DNA of 64,000 nt. Origin: an archaeon (GTDB taxonomy: Archaea > Thermoproteota > Nitrososphaeria > Nitrososphaerales > UBA183). The notes beneath the pieces were generated by a model. The model searched no databases, had not been told where the DNA came from, and saw nothing but the letters and a program-made list of their open reading frames with translations. The stretch is from the NCBI GenBank assembly GCA_021828185.1, contig JAKASI010000003.1, positions 194,857 to 258,856 on the forward strand, given 5' to 3'. A program made the translations under genes and the position numbers. Of the stretch, positions 1 to 7,650 are shown piece after piece. Position 1 is the first letter of the stretch, and every line of letters starts with the position of its first letter.

Positions 1-1
1 C

Positions 2-229
2 GAGCAGCTCGCGTCGGAGATGGCCGGGAAGGCTATGTTTGGGAAGCTGAACGTAGACGACAATCCAGCGACATCCCAGCAGTTCGGGATTCAGGGGATA
101 CCGACCATAATGGTGTTCAAGGACGGCCAGCCCGTGGACGGTCTGGTCGGCGCCGCTCCGAAGCAGATGATCGAGGCGAGGATAAGGCCATACCTTCAGG
201 GCGGGAAGAAGGGTGCCCCCTACAGTTAG
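2..229 (+). CDS. thioredoxin, C-terminal part (cut by window edge)
   Basis: This is the C-terminal half of a thioredoxin-fold protein. The frame is open from the first bases, so the start and the CxxC active site lie outside the window. What remains shows the family hallmarks: a KLNVDDNP strand and turn, the cis-proline loop GIQGIPTIMVFKDG, and a final helix ending in RPYLQ. The role in thiol-disulfide exchange is inferred from the family. The gene stops three bases before the end of the convergent Bat regulator. Plain thioredoxin is favoured over a larger fusion, but the missing N-terminus prevents certainty. Confidence 0.85.
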   Translation, partial: EQLASEMAGKAMFGKLNVDDNPATSQQFGIQGIPTIMVFKDGQPVDGLVGAAPKQMIEARIRPYLQGGKKGAPYS

Positions 230-232
230 GGC

Positions 233-937
233 CTAGCCCTTCTCTTTCGCTGTGACGTAGGCCAACCTCGCGTAGGGTCGGACTGCCTGCAGTATCTTGA
301 GCTCGGCCTTTCGCAGGTGCTCCTCATAGGTGGACCGCTTCATCCCCTGCTTGGACGCGATTTCGTCTATGGTCGCCCCCTTCGGCATCCCGTAGTACCC
401 CATCTGCATTGCCATCATGAATGCGGCCAGCTGCTTCTTCGTCAAGGCCCCCAGGAACTCGTCCACGGGGACGGTTATGGCCCCCTTGGCAGACTCCCTC
501 GGTATCACCGACCTGCTTTCGACGACCAGCTTGGAGACCTTCGAGAGGCTGGTCATGGCGTCGTCCAGGGTGTCCTTCGTGAAGGCGAGGACCCTGCAGT
601 ACTCCTGGCCGCCCCTATAGTTTACGGGCATCACGGGGATGCACCCGGCCCATTCAATCAGAGCGACGGTCGAGTTGTCGGTGGCGCACTTGCACCCTAT
701 CACAGCCTCGAGGTTCTTGGGCGAATAACGGTTGAACCGTATCAGCCGGGCGCCCAGGCTCTTCAGCATCTTCCGGAGTGCGGGCTCCAGCCTCTCGGCG
801 TCTTCTTCCTTCGGCGCCTGGAACTCCAAGATGTCCACCTGGAGGTTGCACCATCTCTGGATGCTCACTGCAGGGAAGAGCTTCGAGAGGCCGCAGAACG
901 GGAGGGAATGGTCCAGCTTCAGGGAGACGTCGAACAC
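233..937 (-). CDS. Bat-type helix-turn-helix transcriptional regulator
   Basis: A 234-residue regulator of the archaeal HTH_10 (bacterio-opsin activator, Bat) type. The C-terminal 55 residues carry the typical sequence with LTKKQLAAFMMAMQMGYY followed by GATIDEIASKQGMKRSTYEEHLRKAE, which forms the DNA-binding helix-turn-helix. The N-terminal 150 residues are a sensor-like region with scattered Cys residues and no membrane segment. A GTG start fits a TATA-like GTTTAGAA about 26 nt upstream (960-967), so the message is probably leaderless. Its target is unknown; thioredoxin and ASCH neighbours give no firm clue. Confidence 0.85.
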   Translation of the reverse strand: MFDVSLKLDHSLPFCGLSKLFPAVSIQRWCNLQVDILEFQAPKEEDAERLEPALRKMLKSLGARLIRFNRYSPKNLEAVIGCKCATDNSTVALIEWAGCIPVMPVNYRGGQEYCRVLAFTKDTLDDAMTSLSKVSKLVVESRSVIPRESAKGAITVPVDEFLGALTKKQLAAFMMAMQMGYYGMPKGATIDEIASKQGMKRSTYEEHLRKAELKILQAVRPYARLAYVTAKEKG

Positions 938-959
938 GGGCCAAGGACCATGATAGATG

Positions 960-967
960 TTCTAAAC
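960..967 (-). promoter_or_regulatory. TATA box of the Bat regulator gene
   Basis: On the minus strand this reads GTTTAGAA and sits 23-30 nt upstream of the GTG start at 937, the spacing expected for an archaeal leaderless promoter. Confidence 0.4.
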
Positions 968-1007
968 CGTTTCTGTGGGATGCCGGCGGGTGCCGGCGGG
1001 CGGTGAG

Positions 1008-1322
1008 CTAGACGAGGTCGAATTCGACAAGCCAGAGCTCGTCGCTCGCCTTGAAGCCCTGCTTGGACCAGTGGGTTTTCACTTCGGTGGATGAAGACGC
1101 GCCGTCTCTGCGGGCGAGCCTGTCGTCGATGCTGCCTAGCCTTATCCTCCTCAGCCCGGTGACCCTGATCTTCGCGAACTTCGACGGCGGGTATCCCATC
1201 CGGGCGGCGTCGTACTCTTCGCCGACCTTCACTCTCGCGTTTGGCCACTTGCGGAAGGTCACCGTCTTCTTCCCGGCTAGAATCCGCTCCGCTGATTTTG
1301 CCCCGAACGTGATGAGGGCCAT
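1008..1322 (-). CDS. ASCH domain protein
   Basis: A 104-residue protein with the ASCH fold, a PUA-like beta-barrel linked to RNA binding. It begins MALITFGAKSAERILAGKKTVTFRKW, matching the family pattern in which a lysine-rich turn after the first helix contacts nucleic acid, continues with a GEEYDAAR strand and KIRVTGLRRIRL, and ends DELWLVEFDLV. Length is normal for a stand-alone ASCH protein. It is upstream of and co-directional with the Bat gene. The actual ligand is unknown. Confidence 0.75.
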   Translation of the reverse strand: MALITFGAKSAERILAGKKTVTFRKWPNARVKVGEEYDAARMGYPPSKFAKIRVTGLRRIRLGSIDDRLARRDGASSSTEVKTHWSKQGFKASDELWLVEFDLV

Positions 1323-1410
1323 TTCTAGTCGTTCCCCATGGCGGTGAGCGCCGGGGCCAGATGCGGGATGTCTGGCGTCAAGAACTGCGTTTGCTGGTAT
1401 GTGGGATTCT

Positions 1411-1417
1411 GTTAAAC
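1411..1417 (+). promoter_or_regulatory. TATA-like box upstream of the putative RNA
   Basis: GTTAAAC lies about 22-27 nt before the start of the helix-rich stretch, a plausible TATA position for a transcript starting near 1438. Confidence 0.3.
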
Positions 1418-1437
1418 TTGACTGTAGTTCAATCGCT

Positions 1438-1660
1438 GGAAGGCGGTTAGGTGCCTAAGCTCTGCGGGAAGGTTACAACGCCCCTGTCCGATGGGAGAGT
1501 AGCCTCTCCAGGGCAACGTCGTTGTGAGAGGACCAGGTTGGCGCGTGACCTCCTGGTGAGGTCGATGTTCGCCAGATTCCGTGCGGCGCAGGTACTAGGA
1601 TAATGTGGGCAATCACCGGGTTCGTCCCCCGAGCCGGAGGCGTCGGGTCGCCCTAGACCG
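1438..1660 (+). ncRNA. putative structured RNA in a gene-free region
   Basis: No convincing protein gene lies between 1323 and 1676. The plus strand has a TATA-like GTTAAAC (1411-1417) and, 20-25 nt on, a stretch rich in nested helices. ACAACG pairs with CGTTGT and encloses CCCTG/CAGGG, which encloses GGGAGAG/CTCTCC with a TAGC loop. A second unit has GGCG/CGCC around GACCTC/GAGGTC. The conserved boxes of RNase P RNA, SRP RNA and 5S rRNA were looked for by eye and not found. End points are estimates. Confidence 0.35.
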
Positions 1661-1676
1661 GACTTCCGGATTCCCG

Positions 1677-2087
1677 CTACCTTAGTCTGGCCAAGTCGCC
1701 TTCTGATGGGAATAGCTCTTCGTACGAGGGAACCTCAGCTCCCAAGACCGCCGCGCTGTCGATATCCGCCTCGTACCACAGCAGGTCGGGGTCGATATGC
1801 CTGGACTCCAGGCCTGCGAGGATCATTCTGAGCCATGGCACCGGTATCCAGTGGTCCCCATAGCGCCCCCTGTTCTCAATGGCGGTCCTGACGATGTCTT
1901 TGTAGTAGTCCGTGAGACTCTCGTCGCCCCGGAAATATCCTGGGGCGGTCTGGGCGGAGGCAAGCAGGACAGCGGCATCGGTATGGAGTTCCGAGGACTC
2001 TCCGACCTCTGGCCCGAACTCTCGGTCGGTGTCCCAGGCGTCTTCTTCGATTGAATTCGTGAACCTACGCCTTATCGCGCTAATCAT
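1677..2087 (-). CDS. hypothetical acidic protein
   Basis: A 136-residue soluble, acidic protein of unrecognised family. It has no signal peptide, membrane segment or Cys cluster. The amino-acid composition (many D, E, W, Y in amphipathic segments such as DHWIPVPWLRMILAGLESR) looks like a real globular protein rather than a shadow frame. No function can be assigned. An AT-rich stretch lies directly upstream (2097-2135). Confidence 0.5.
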   Translation of the reverse strand: MISAIRRRFTNSIEEDAWDTDREFGPEVGESSELHTDAAVLLASAQTAPGYFRGDESLTDYYKDIVRTAIENRGRYGDHWIPVPWLRMILAGLESRHIDPDLLWYEADIDSAAVLGAEVPSYEELFPSEGDLARLR

Positions 2088-2171
2088 CGCCTGAGGTATG
2101 TCCTGTATGATTATTGAAACGACATTTTTGAAAGGGAAAGAGGCGGCCGTTCAGTTGCGTTGAACGGTGCC

Positions 2172-2303
2172 TTACCAGAGGGCGCCGCCGACGGCGAACA
2201 GAAACCAGGAGATGAACGAGAGCTGAGAGATTGGGACGGCCATGGAGGCTGTCTGAATCCAAGTCGCCAGGTCTAGGACTGATGCGGTCAGGCCCGTGAA
2301 CAA
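2172..2303 (-). CDS. possible small membrane protein, leaderless TTG start
   Basis: A 43-residue frame (TTG start) ending in a hydrophobic stretch, SQLSFISWFLFAVGGALW. It is supported mainly by a good TATA box (GTATATAG on the plus strand, 2326-2333) whose spacing places transcription start at the TTG. The frame is the same as that of the secreted protein gene upstream, separated from it by that gene's TAG stop. It could instead be a non-coding leader. Confidence 0.3.
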   Translation of the reverse strand: MFTGLTASVLDLATWIQTASMAVPISQLSFISWFLFAVGGALW

Positions 2304-2325
2304 CGAGTCAATGGGCGCCTGCTCT

Positions 2326-2333
2326 GTATATAG
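2326..2333 (-). promoter_or_regulatory. TATA box for the small gene at 2172-2303
   Basis: CTATATAC on the minus strand, 23-30 nt upstream of the TTG at 2303. It lies just beyond the stop of the upstream gene, so it would serve the small frame only. Confidence 0.4.
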
Positions 2334-2366
2334 GCGGGTGGAAGCGAGCGTCTGGACGGAAAGTCC

Positions 2367-2858
2367 CTATGAGTAGTAGGGCACCTGTCCAACATCCGTG
2401 ACTTCTTCGGACTCGATAACATATCCCCCGCTTGCGTTGAAGCCCTGAACGCTCAGCAGATACGTCCTGCCAGGGGAGACGACGGCCGCGGCGGAGAGTG
2501 TGAAGTTCACGATGCGGTTCATGCCGGGTCCGAATGGTCCCTGTACGACCCCGGCGGAAACGTTGCCCACGTAGAGGTGGACGCTGCTCAGGGCGGCGTT
2601 CCCTGAAACGTTCAATTCAAGCGTGAGAAAAGCCGGATTGGCAATCCCCAACTGGTCCGTCGTGTTCTGAGTCCGAAGGCTGGTTGACACTATCGAGAAG
2701 TGAGGGCATGATGAGTCGTTCGGCGAACAGGTAGCCTGCAGCGTCGGCAGGGACCGTATCTGGTTTCCCACCGAAGCCGCCTCGTAGTTCAGCACCACCG
2801 CCACGCCGATGACCAGCGCCGTGCAGAGAGTGAAGACCACCAGGCTCTTGGCGTACAC
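2367..2858 (-). CDS. membrane-anchored extracellular protein, unknown function
   Basis: A 163-residue protein with one N-terminal hydrophobic helix (LVVFTLCTALVIGVAVVLNY) that could be an uncleaved anchor or signal, followed by a beta-rich extracytoplasmic region with many Ser, Thr and Asn and several NxS/T sites typical of archaeal surface glycoproteins. Two Cys (CSPNDSSC) may form a small disulfide loop. The layout resembles archaeal type IV pilin-like or small surface proteins, but no pilin peptidase site is evident. Confidence 0.6.
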   Translation of the reverse strand: MYAKSLVVFTLCTALVIGVAVVLNYEAASVGNQIRSLPTLQATCSPNDSSCPHFSIVSTSLRTQNTTDQLGIANPAFLTLELNVSGNAALSSVHLYVGNVSAGVVQGPFGPGMNRIVNFTLSAAAVVSPGRTYLLSVQGFNASGGYVIESEEVTDVGQVPYYS

Positions 2859-2910
2859 GACGGCGCGGTCTGCACCGCTGGGATATCTTCCTTGCGAAAT
2901 CCCGAAGGGG

Positions 2911-3858
2911 CTAGGTGAGTACCTTCAACAGGACGTCTCGGGAGACATTCCCGCCCGATACCACCACCACGACCCGCTCTCCAAGGCCACCCCTGTGAGA
3001 GAGAAGAGGAGCGAGGGGGGCAGCCCCCGAAGGTTCCGCTATGATTCTGGCCGCCTTCGCCATGACCCTGGTCGCGTTGAAGATCTCGTCTTCTGAAACT
3101 GTGAACGCCCCGTCGACGTAACGGGAGCACGCATCGAATGTGAGGTCTCCGAGGGCCGACGGTATCAAGCCATCGGCAATCGATGCTGGCGAAGGGACGC
3201 TCACCACCTTCTTCGCGCGAAGGGCACCTGTGAGCTTGGGGGCGCCTTCAGGCTCGACCCCGAATATCTTCAGCCTCGGGTTCTGGCTCTTGAGCGCAAT
3301 CGAGATCCCAGAAATCAGACCGCCCCCACCGACAGGGACTAGCACGGAGTCGAAGTCGTTCAGTTGCTGGGAGATTTCCAGCCCGCATGTCCCCTGACCG
3401 GCAACGACGTCTCGGTCGTTGAACGGGTGGACGAATGCCGAGTCGGTCGCGCCTGCAATCTTTCTCGCCTCGGCCTCCCGCTCGTTGCTGAACCTGCCCA
3501 CCTTCACCACTTCGGCCCCATATTCCGCTATCGCCTCGGCCTTCTCTTTGATGATGGTCTCGGGTACCACCACAGTACACCTTTTGCCGAGCATCCTAGA
3601 ACTGTAGGCCACCGCGATGCCGTGGTTCCCGGACGAGGCAGCGACCACTGCCCTCTCCTTGACCTGGGCAATCTTGTTGTATGCGCCCCTTATCTTGAAT
3701 ACCTTGATCGGCTGGAAGCACTCGAGTTTGAGGAAGACTTCGCGGCCACAGATTTTGGAGAGGGCAGGAGACTCGACGAGGGGTGTCCTGCTGGCCACCC
3801 CTGCTATCCTCCTCTCCGCGCCTTCGATGTCCTTCAGGCCAGGAATCGCCATTCCCAT
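2911..3858 (-). CDS. threonine/serine dehydratase (PLP fold type II)
   Basis: A 315-residue pyridoxal-phosphate enzyme of the threonine dehydratase/serine racemase family, which converts threonine to 2-oxobutyrate and ammonia. The PLP lysine is K55 in VFKIRGAYNK, the Asn loop is ASSGNHGIAVAYSS, and the phosphate-binding glycine loop is VPVGGGGLISG. The family's C-terminal SGGN motif is present. There is no ACT regulatory domain, so it corresponds to the short catabolic or racemase-like form. The usual SF before KIRGA is VF here, a conservative change. Neighbours give no pathway context. Confidence 0.9.
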   Translation of the reverse strand: MGMAIPGLKDIEGAERRIAGVASRTPLVESPALSKICGREVFLKLECFQPIKVFKIRGAYNKIAQVKERAVVAASSGNHGIAVAYSSRMLGKRCTVVVPETIIKEKAEAIAEYGAEVVKVGRFSNEREAEARKIAGATDSAFVHPFNDRDVVAGQGTCGLEISQQLNDFDSVLVPVGGGGLISGISIALKSQNPRLKIFGVEPEGAPKLTGALRAKKVVSVPSPASIADGLIPSALGDLTFDACSRYVDGAFTVSEDEIFNATRVMAKAARIIAEPSGAAPLAPLLSHRGGLGERVVVVVSGGNVSRDVLLKVLT

Positions 3859-4009
3859 CGAGGGTCTACCCGCCTCTAGAAAAGAGGATTCATGACGGCC
3901 CGCCGAGGCTCATGGAAGGGACCGGGATGCAGGCTGCCTGCTACTCACATCCGCCCGTGAGGAGAGAACTTGGGTGAGGCTCGTCGTTCCTGACAAATGG
4001 GACGGCCAG

Positions 4010-4189
4010 CTAGCCCCGAATGGCTGAGCTGACCTTCTGTGCAACTTCTGGCGGGACCGTCTGCATGCCGTGCGCGGCCTTCGCGTGGACAGATGCGATC
4101 TGCATCACCTCGTCCTTGGAGGGAACTCCTTTCACTTCGAAGCCGCACTGCATGTCGATGTCCTTGCACTTGAATTCGTAACCTGCCAT
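4010..4189 (-). CDS. DUF1059 small protein
   Basis: A 59-residue protein of the DUF1059 family. The family pattern is clear: FKCKDIDMQCGFEVKG, then a helix with EVMQIASVHAKAAHGMQ. Two Cys and two His could bind metal, but the role is unknown. ATG at 4189 is preferred over the GTG at 4210 because a TATA-like CTTTTACTT lies at 4220-4228, too close for the GTG. Confidence 0.75.
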   Translation of the reverse strand: MAGYEFKCKDIDMQCGFEVKGVPSKDEVMQIASVHAKAAHGMQTVPPEVAQKVSSAIRG

Positions 4190-4228
4190 CTTCTTGTCAT
4201 GGATTGTCACTCGCAGTCAAGTAAAAGA

Positions 4229-4543
4229 CTACGGCCGGCGCTGCCGGTGAGCGTCAGGAGCGCCCGCGAATGGACCCGGCGGTCTTCCGCCGGCGCCGGG
4301 GGCCTTCATAATCGAATTCGTTTCTACCCATACTAACCTGTTTCTGCACCTCGGGCAGGCTATCGCCCGGAGTTCCTCATCCCGCCTGATGAGCCTCACC
4401 GGCTGGTCATCCCACTTTGGGCACTTCACAAGGTGGCGCCCCTCCATCTTGGACAGTATCGTGGAGTTCCTGTTGTCGGTGACCGGTAGGAAGTATCCCT
4501 CGTCGGCGTTGGCGGTCCCCCGCCCCCTGCAGAGCTCCGACAC
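4229..4543 (-). CDS. hypothetical zinc-ribbon-like protein
   Basis: A frame of 104 residues whose middle looks genuine: VKCPKW then, after about 20 residues, ACPRCRNRLVW, resembling a treble-clef or zinc-ribbon pair. The last 25 residues are proline-glycine rich and may be past the ancestral end. The GTG start is uncertain: the same frame stays open without a canonical start up to the stop of the GNAT gene at 4742 and contains another Cys pair (RWCAQCP). It may be a decayed longer gene. Confidence 0.4.
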   Translation of the reverse strand: MSELCRGRGTANADEGYFLPVTDNRNSTILSKMEGRHLVKCPKWDDQPVRLIRRDEELRAIACPRCRNRLVWVETNSIMKAPGAGGRPPGPFAGAPDAHRQRRP

Positions 4544-4741
4544 AACATTATGGGCATCTAGGCCTAGGATGACGCTGGTCCTGCGCCTGATCTCCCGGGG
4601 TTGATCGAAAGCGATTATGGGGCATTGAGCACACCACCTAGTCTGGCCGCAGCCATGCCCCTGAAATCTCTGGATGGATTTTGAACCAACACTGTTGAAC
4701 GGAATTTCGGGAGGAGAGCCCTGCGGCCTTCCACTTGTCGG

Positions 4742-5203
4742 TCAGAGGATCAGCCGCATCTCGTGAGTGGGCATGAAGCCGACCTCTTCATACAGATGCC
4801 TCCCGTGATCCGAAGAATGGAGCACCACCCTTTCATGGTGATGTACCCTGCTCCACTTCACCGCACGCTTTACGATCTCCTTCGCCACTCCCTGCATCCT
4901 GAAGCCCTTCACCGTGTACATCGACATGAGGTACGGCACGACGTGCAGTGGGTTATTGGGCCTGGGGACCTCCTCTCTGAGCCAGATGCACCCGCTCCCC
5001 GCCACCCTCCCGTCCGGAGCCCTGGCGATGAACCCGATGAGCTCGCCGCTCGCGAGCTTCGCCTTGATCCACCGACGGGTGTATGCCTCCGACCGGTCTA
5101 TCTTCCTCTTGAACTCGGGGCGGAGCTCATGCCACATGCTCAGTCGATGTTCGACGAGCAGCTCGAGGTCGTCAGGCTTGGCGCGTATAATCTTGAACCC
5201 CAA
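4742..5203 (-). CDS. GNAT family N-acetyltransferase
   Basis: A 153-residue acetyl-CoA-dependent acetyltransferase. It opens with GFKIIRAKPDDLELLVEHR, has the beta4 strand VVPYLMSMYTVKGFRMQGVA, in which RMQGVA replaces the usual R/QxxGxG/A acetyl-CoA loop, and ends with the strand-helix GRHLYEEVGFMP typical of GNATs. A TTG at 5203 is chosen as start because GGAGGTGA (5208-5215) lies four bases upstream and overlaps the stop of the preceding thioesterase gene, showing translational coupling. Substrate unknown. Confidence 0.8.
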   Translation of the reverse strand: MGFKIIRAKPDDLELLVEHRLSMWHELRPEFKRKIDRSEAYTRRWIKAKLASGELIGFIARAPDGRVAGSGCIWLREEVPRPNNPLHVVPYLMSMYTVKGFRMQGVAKEIVKRAVKWSRVHHHERVVLHSSDHGRHLYEEVGFMPTHEMRLIL

Positions 5204-5207
5204 GGGC

Positions 5208-5215
5208 TCACCTCC
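5208..5215 (-). promoter_or_regulatory. Shine-Dalgarno site deciding a TTG start
   Basis: GGAGGTGA on the minus strand, four bases upstream of the TTG at 5203. Its TGA is the stop of the thioesterase gene, so the two genes form one message. Confidence 0.7.
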
Positions 5216-5675
5216 CCGTGCGGAGGACCATCTGGGTTGCGGTCCCTCTTGCAACGTCCTTGCCCTCGTGGTTCTTCAGGACGACTTCGGTCATCGCCAC
5301 TGTCCTTCCGCGATGAACCACTTTCGCCTCCGCCCTAAGCACCCCCTCGACAACCGGGCGGAGGAAGTTCATTTTCACCTCCAAGGTCGTGAACGACTCG
5401 CCGTCGGCGAGGGTGGTCATGGTGGCAATGCCTATGCAGGCGTCAGCGAGGTCCGTCATGACCCCTCCATGGAGAGTCCCCATGGGGTTGTGGAATCTGC
5501 GGTCAGCGTTCAGGGTTATCGTCGCGGTCCCGTCTCCGCACTTCACCAGGTGCATGCCGATGGTCTTCAGAGTCGGAGGCGCTTTGGATTCGTCGGCCAG
5601 GGCCTCGCTGAATTTCTTGTTCAGGCTGGTCGGGCGCCGGACCGGCCCAGATGTTAAACTTGGTGTCGCGCTCAC
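5208..5675 (-). CDS. PaaI-type hotdog thioesterase
   Basis: A hotdog-fold acyl-CoA thioesterase of the PaaI/YbgC-like group. The catalytic helix region reads NPMGTLHGGVMTDLADACIG, matching the family's G-x-HGG and the later D in the helix, followed by TTLEVKMNFLRPV, the dimer strand. It would hydrolyse acyl- or aryl-CoA. A GTG at 5675 is used; the open frame extends further but would overlap the divergent gene at 5734. The downstream GNAT gene is coupled to it. Confidence 0.8.
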   Translation of the reverse strand: MSATPSLTSGPVRRPTSLNKKFSEALADESKAPPTLKTIGMHLVKCGDGTATITLNADRRFHNPMGTLHGGVMTDLADACIGIATMTTLADGESFTTLEVKMNFLRPVVEGVLRAEAKVVHRGRTVAMTEVVLKNHEGKDVARGTATQMVLRTGR

Positions 5676-5733
5676 TTCCGAGGGACCGCGGAAGATTGAA
5701 AGAAGGCTTGTGGCGTCCCCGTGGCGTCCGCCC

Positions 5734-5946
5734 ATGAGGATGTCGATCACAGAGGTTATCGGAGTCACCAAGAAGTTCCTCAAGGAGGACGCGGGCTACG
5801 AGAGAGTGAAGGTCTCTTCGGTGGTGGCCATGGAGACGGACTCGAAGTGGAAGGTCATCGCCGAGATCTCCGGGATAGGCGCTGAGAAGAAGGAAGTCCT
5901 CGTGGACGACAGAGATGGGAACATAATCGCCTACAAGCAGGCCTGA
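5734..5946 (+). CDS. small GvpO/PepSY-like protein
   Basis: A 70-residue soluble protein: a short helix (ITEVIGVTKKFLKEDAG) followed by three predicted strands (VKVSSVVAMET, WKVIAEISG, KEVLVDDRDGNIIAYKQA). This resembles the core of GvpO-like or PepSY-type domains, where the last strand carries a D-x-DG-x-I motif. It is divergent from the thioesterase. ATG at 5734 or 5740 are both possible. A similar architecture appears at 60723-60977. No other gas-vesicle gene is present, so a GvpO function is not implied. Confidence 0.55.
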   Translation: MRMSITEVIGVTKKFLKEDAGYERVKVSSVVAMETDSKWKVIAEISGIGAEKKEVLVDDRDGNIIAYKQA

Positions 5947-5956
5947 GCTTCGGCGG

Positions 5957-6385
5957 TCAGAGCAATATCACGGCTATGTATGAAATGAGCTGGGCGATCA
6001 GCATCACCACGTGCTCCTCCTCGTCGTCATAATAGACGAAGGCCTCGTTGCCGAGGATGAGCCCGGCGAAGAGCCCCATGCCGATGAAGAACGCGTACGG
6101 CAGGAGAGACGAGTTCCCCGCCAGATAGAGGCCGAGCGCGGAAAAGTAGGCCAAGGAGGAGAGGAGTTCCCATGACATGATCACTGCGAAGAGCGCCCCT
6201 ATGGTGGACGCGCTAGAGCGGTGCCTTTTCGCGACCCTCTCCATGAGCTCAAGGTTCTTGCTCGAGGACCTGAAGAGCCTCCCCCGGTATCCGTGGTTGG
6301 TCAGCCAGTCCACCACGTTTCCAACCCCCGCCATTCCAAAGTAGACCCCCCAGAACAGGAGAAGACCGGCAGATACCAGGTTCAT
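5957..6385 (-). CDS. hypothetical four-helix membrane protein
   Basis: A 142-residue integral membrane protein with hydrophobic segments near residues 3-22, 60-85, 92-115 and 120-142. The loop after the first helix is basic (RGRLFRSSSKNLELMERVAKR), suggesting it faces the cytoplasm. Not recognised beyond this. Convergent with the 5734 gene, 10 bp apart. Confidence 0.65.
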   Translation of the reverse strand: MNLVSAGLLLFWGVYFGMAGVGNVVDWLTNHGYRGRLFRSSSKNLELMERVAKRHRSSASTIGALFAVIMSWELLSSLAYFSALGLYLAGNSSLLPYAFFIGMGLFAGLILGNEAFVYYDDEEEHVVMLIAQLISYIAVILL

Positions 6386-6452
6386 GCTACACGTGGCAGG
6401 GGAGAGCGGTGCCCTTTATAGCGGAATCTGAGATTGGCTCTTTCAGGCCGGA

Positions 6453-6719
6453 CTACCGAACCGCCCTTTCTTCTGCGATCCTCGACGCTTCGGGATGCTC
6501 CGCGTTCCGGAGGAGCGCTTCTCCCTTCGGGGCGAGCTTGTAGAGACCTGACCCTTCCTCCGTGTATACCAGCCCCGTCTTGGTCATGAAGTCTGCGTAT
6601 TCCTCGAGCTGAGCGAACGAGAGGTCGGCGCCGTACATCATCCTAAGCTTCCTCCCGTCTCCGGCGGCGAATACGTGGAGGATGGCTTCAAGGATTTCTG
6701 CCCTGCTTCTGTCGCTCAA
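6453..6719 (-). CDS. winged-helix DNA-binding protein (HTH_45 type)
   Basis: An 88-residue single winged-helix protein of the archaeal HTH_45 type: SRAEILEAILHVFAAGDGRK, then YADFMTKTGLVYTEEGSGLYKLAPKGEALL, in which the wing is followed by the typical LTPKG-like strand. It is probably a dimeric transcription regulator. It is divergent from the coiled-coil protein at 6849, with its start near that gene's promoter region, so it may regulate it. Confidence 0.75.
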   Translation of the reverse strand: MSDRSRAEILEAILHVFAAGDGRKLRMMYGADLSFAQLEEYADFMTKTGLVYTEEGSGLYKLAPKGEALLRNAEHPEASRIAEERAVR

Positions 6720-6848
6720 ACAACGGTGGCACGCGGCGGCGGATTTGAATGGCGTCAGCGAGTTGTTGGTAAGGGTTTTCGGAAGGGAGCCTACGTTTCT
6801 CCCTTCCTTCTGCTAGGGCCGCCGTGTGTAGTCAAGACTGACTCTCAG

Positions 6849-7457
6849 ATGAACATTCGTTGGCTCAGATTCTCAAAAGCGGGACCGACGCAAGAAGCGC
6901 AACAGATGATCGAAGCGAGCGACAGCAACTTTGGAGGCGAGATGAAGCACCGTCTCGTGGACGAGTTCGTGCTCTCCTACATCAACGGTTCCCTGAAGCC
7001 GAACTTCGCTGAGAAGAACCCCATGAGCGGAAGAGACGTGGAGTTCCTGATGGACGGACCCCAGCTCGACAGGACGAAGAAGACCGACATCTGGTACTAC
7101 TCGAGCGCGGTGGGGACCGGGTATCAGTACAGGGTGGTGTACAGGGACAGGAGGTTCTCCGACCTCGACCGTCTGGTCCACCTGTACTCCGGAACGCTCC
7201 CGGTCACCGAAGAGGACAGGCCTGTCGTCGAGCAGAAGCTGTACGAGCTCATCATGCTGATGATCAAAGAGGGGAGGCTCCCGAAGACGTTCCAGGTCAA
7301 GTCTGCGAAGGAGGCAGAGAACGAGAAGCTCGCAGCGCTGGTGGAGGAGCTCGGGCGGTCCCTGGACGAACTCGGAAAGCGGGTCAGAAAGCTCGAGGAG
7401 CAGCTCGCCGTACAGAACGAAGTCAAGCTAGGAGACGAGCAGCAGACTCTGGCCTAG
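6849..7457 (+). CDS. hypothetical protein with C-terminal coiled coil
   Basis: A 202-residue soluble protein. The first 130 residues are mixed alpha/beta with many charged and aromatic residues; residues 150-185 form a strong heptad coiled coil (LAALVEELGRSLDELGKRV). ATG 6849 is preferred because the upstream part of the open frame overlaps the divergent regulator. The stop overlaps, by two bases, the stop of a SnoaL fragment on the other strand. Family not recognised. Confidence 0.6.
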   Translation: MNIRWLRFSKAGPTQEAQQMIEASDSNFGGEMKHRLVDEFVLSYINGSLKPNFAEKNPMSGRDVEFLMDGPQLDRTKKTDIWYYSSAVGTGYQYRVVYRDRRFSDLDRLVHLYSGTLPVTEEDRPVVEQKLYELIMLMIKEGRLPKTFQVKSAKEAENEKLAALVEELGRSLDELGKRVRKLEEQLAVQNEVKLGDEQQTLA

Positions 7458-7650
7458 CCGTCAATTCTCGGTCGGGGGCCAATGGCGGCCCAGGTCAGGA
7501 AGTTGTTCAAGGCTGCCGTGTCGAAGTAGGTGGTGACCGATTCGAGTCTTCCGTCCTTCATCTTCCAGAACTCTGCGACGTCGCAGTTCATCGTCCTTCC
7601 CTTGGGAGACAAACCGCGGTCGTATGGGTTTCGCCAATATTAGCGGAGGG
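7454..7650 (-). pseudogene. fragment of a SnoaL/NTF2-like protein
   Basis: Only the C-terminal strands of a SnoaL-like (NTF2 fold) protein remain: SPKGRTMNCDVAEFWKMKDG and then a strand ending SVTTYFDTAALNNFL. The N-terminal two thirds expected for this family (about 130 residues) are absent and the frame is closed by a TAA just upstream. It is a remnant left between the 6849 gene and the intein gene. Confidence 0.55.

Noticed and set aside
1600..1670. 5S rRNA, SRP RNA or tRNA in the first gene-free region
   Set aside because: GGTTCGTCC resembles a T-loop but lacks the invariant A58, and conserved boxes of 5S and SRP RNA are absent.
4660..4700. Possible tRNA T-arm (GGTTCAAAATCC on the minus strand)
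   Set aside because: The stem does not pair around a seven-base loop and there is no acceptor, D-arm or anticodon arm nearby.
5734..5946. Gas-vesicle gene cluster
   Set aside because: Only a GvpO/PepSY-like fold is present; no gvpA or other gas-vesicle genes are nearby.
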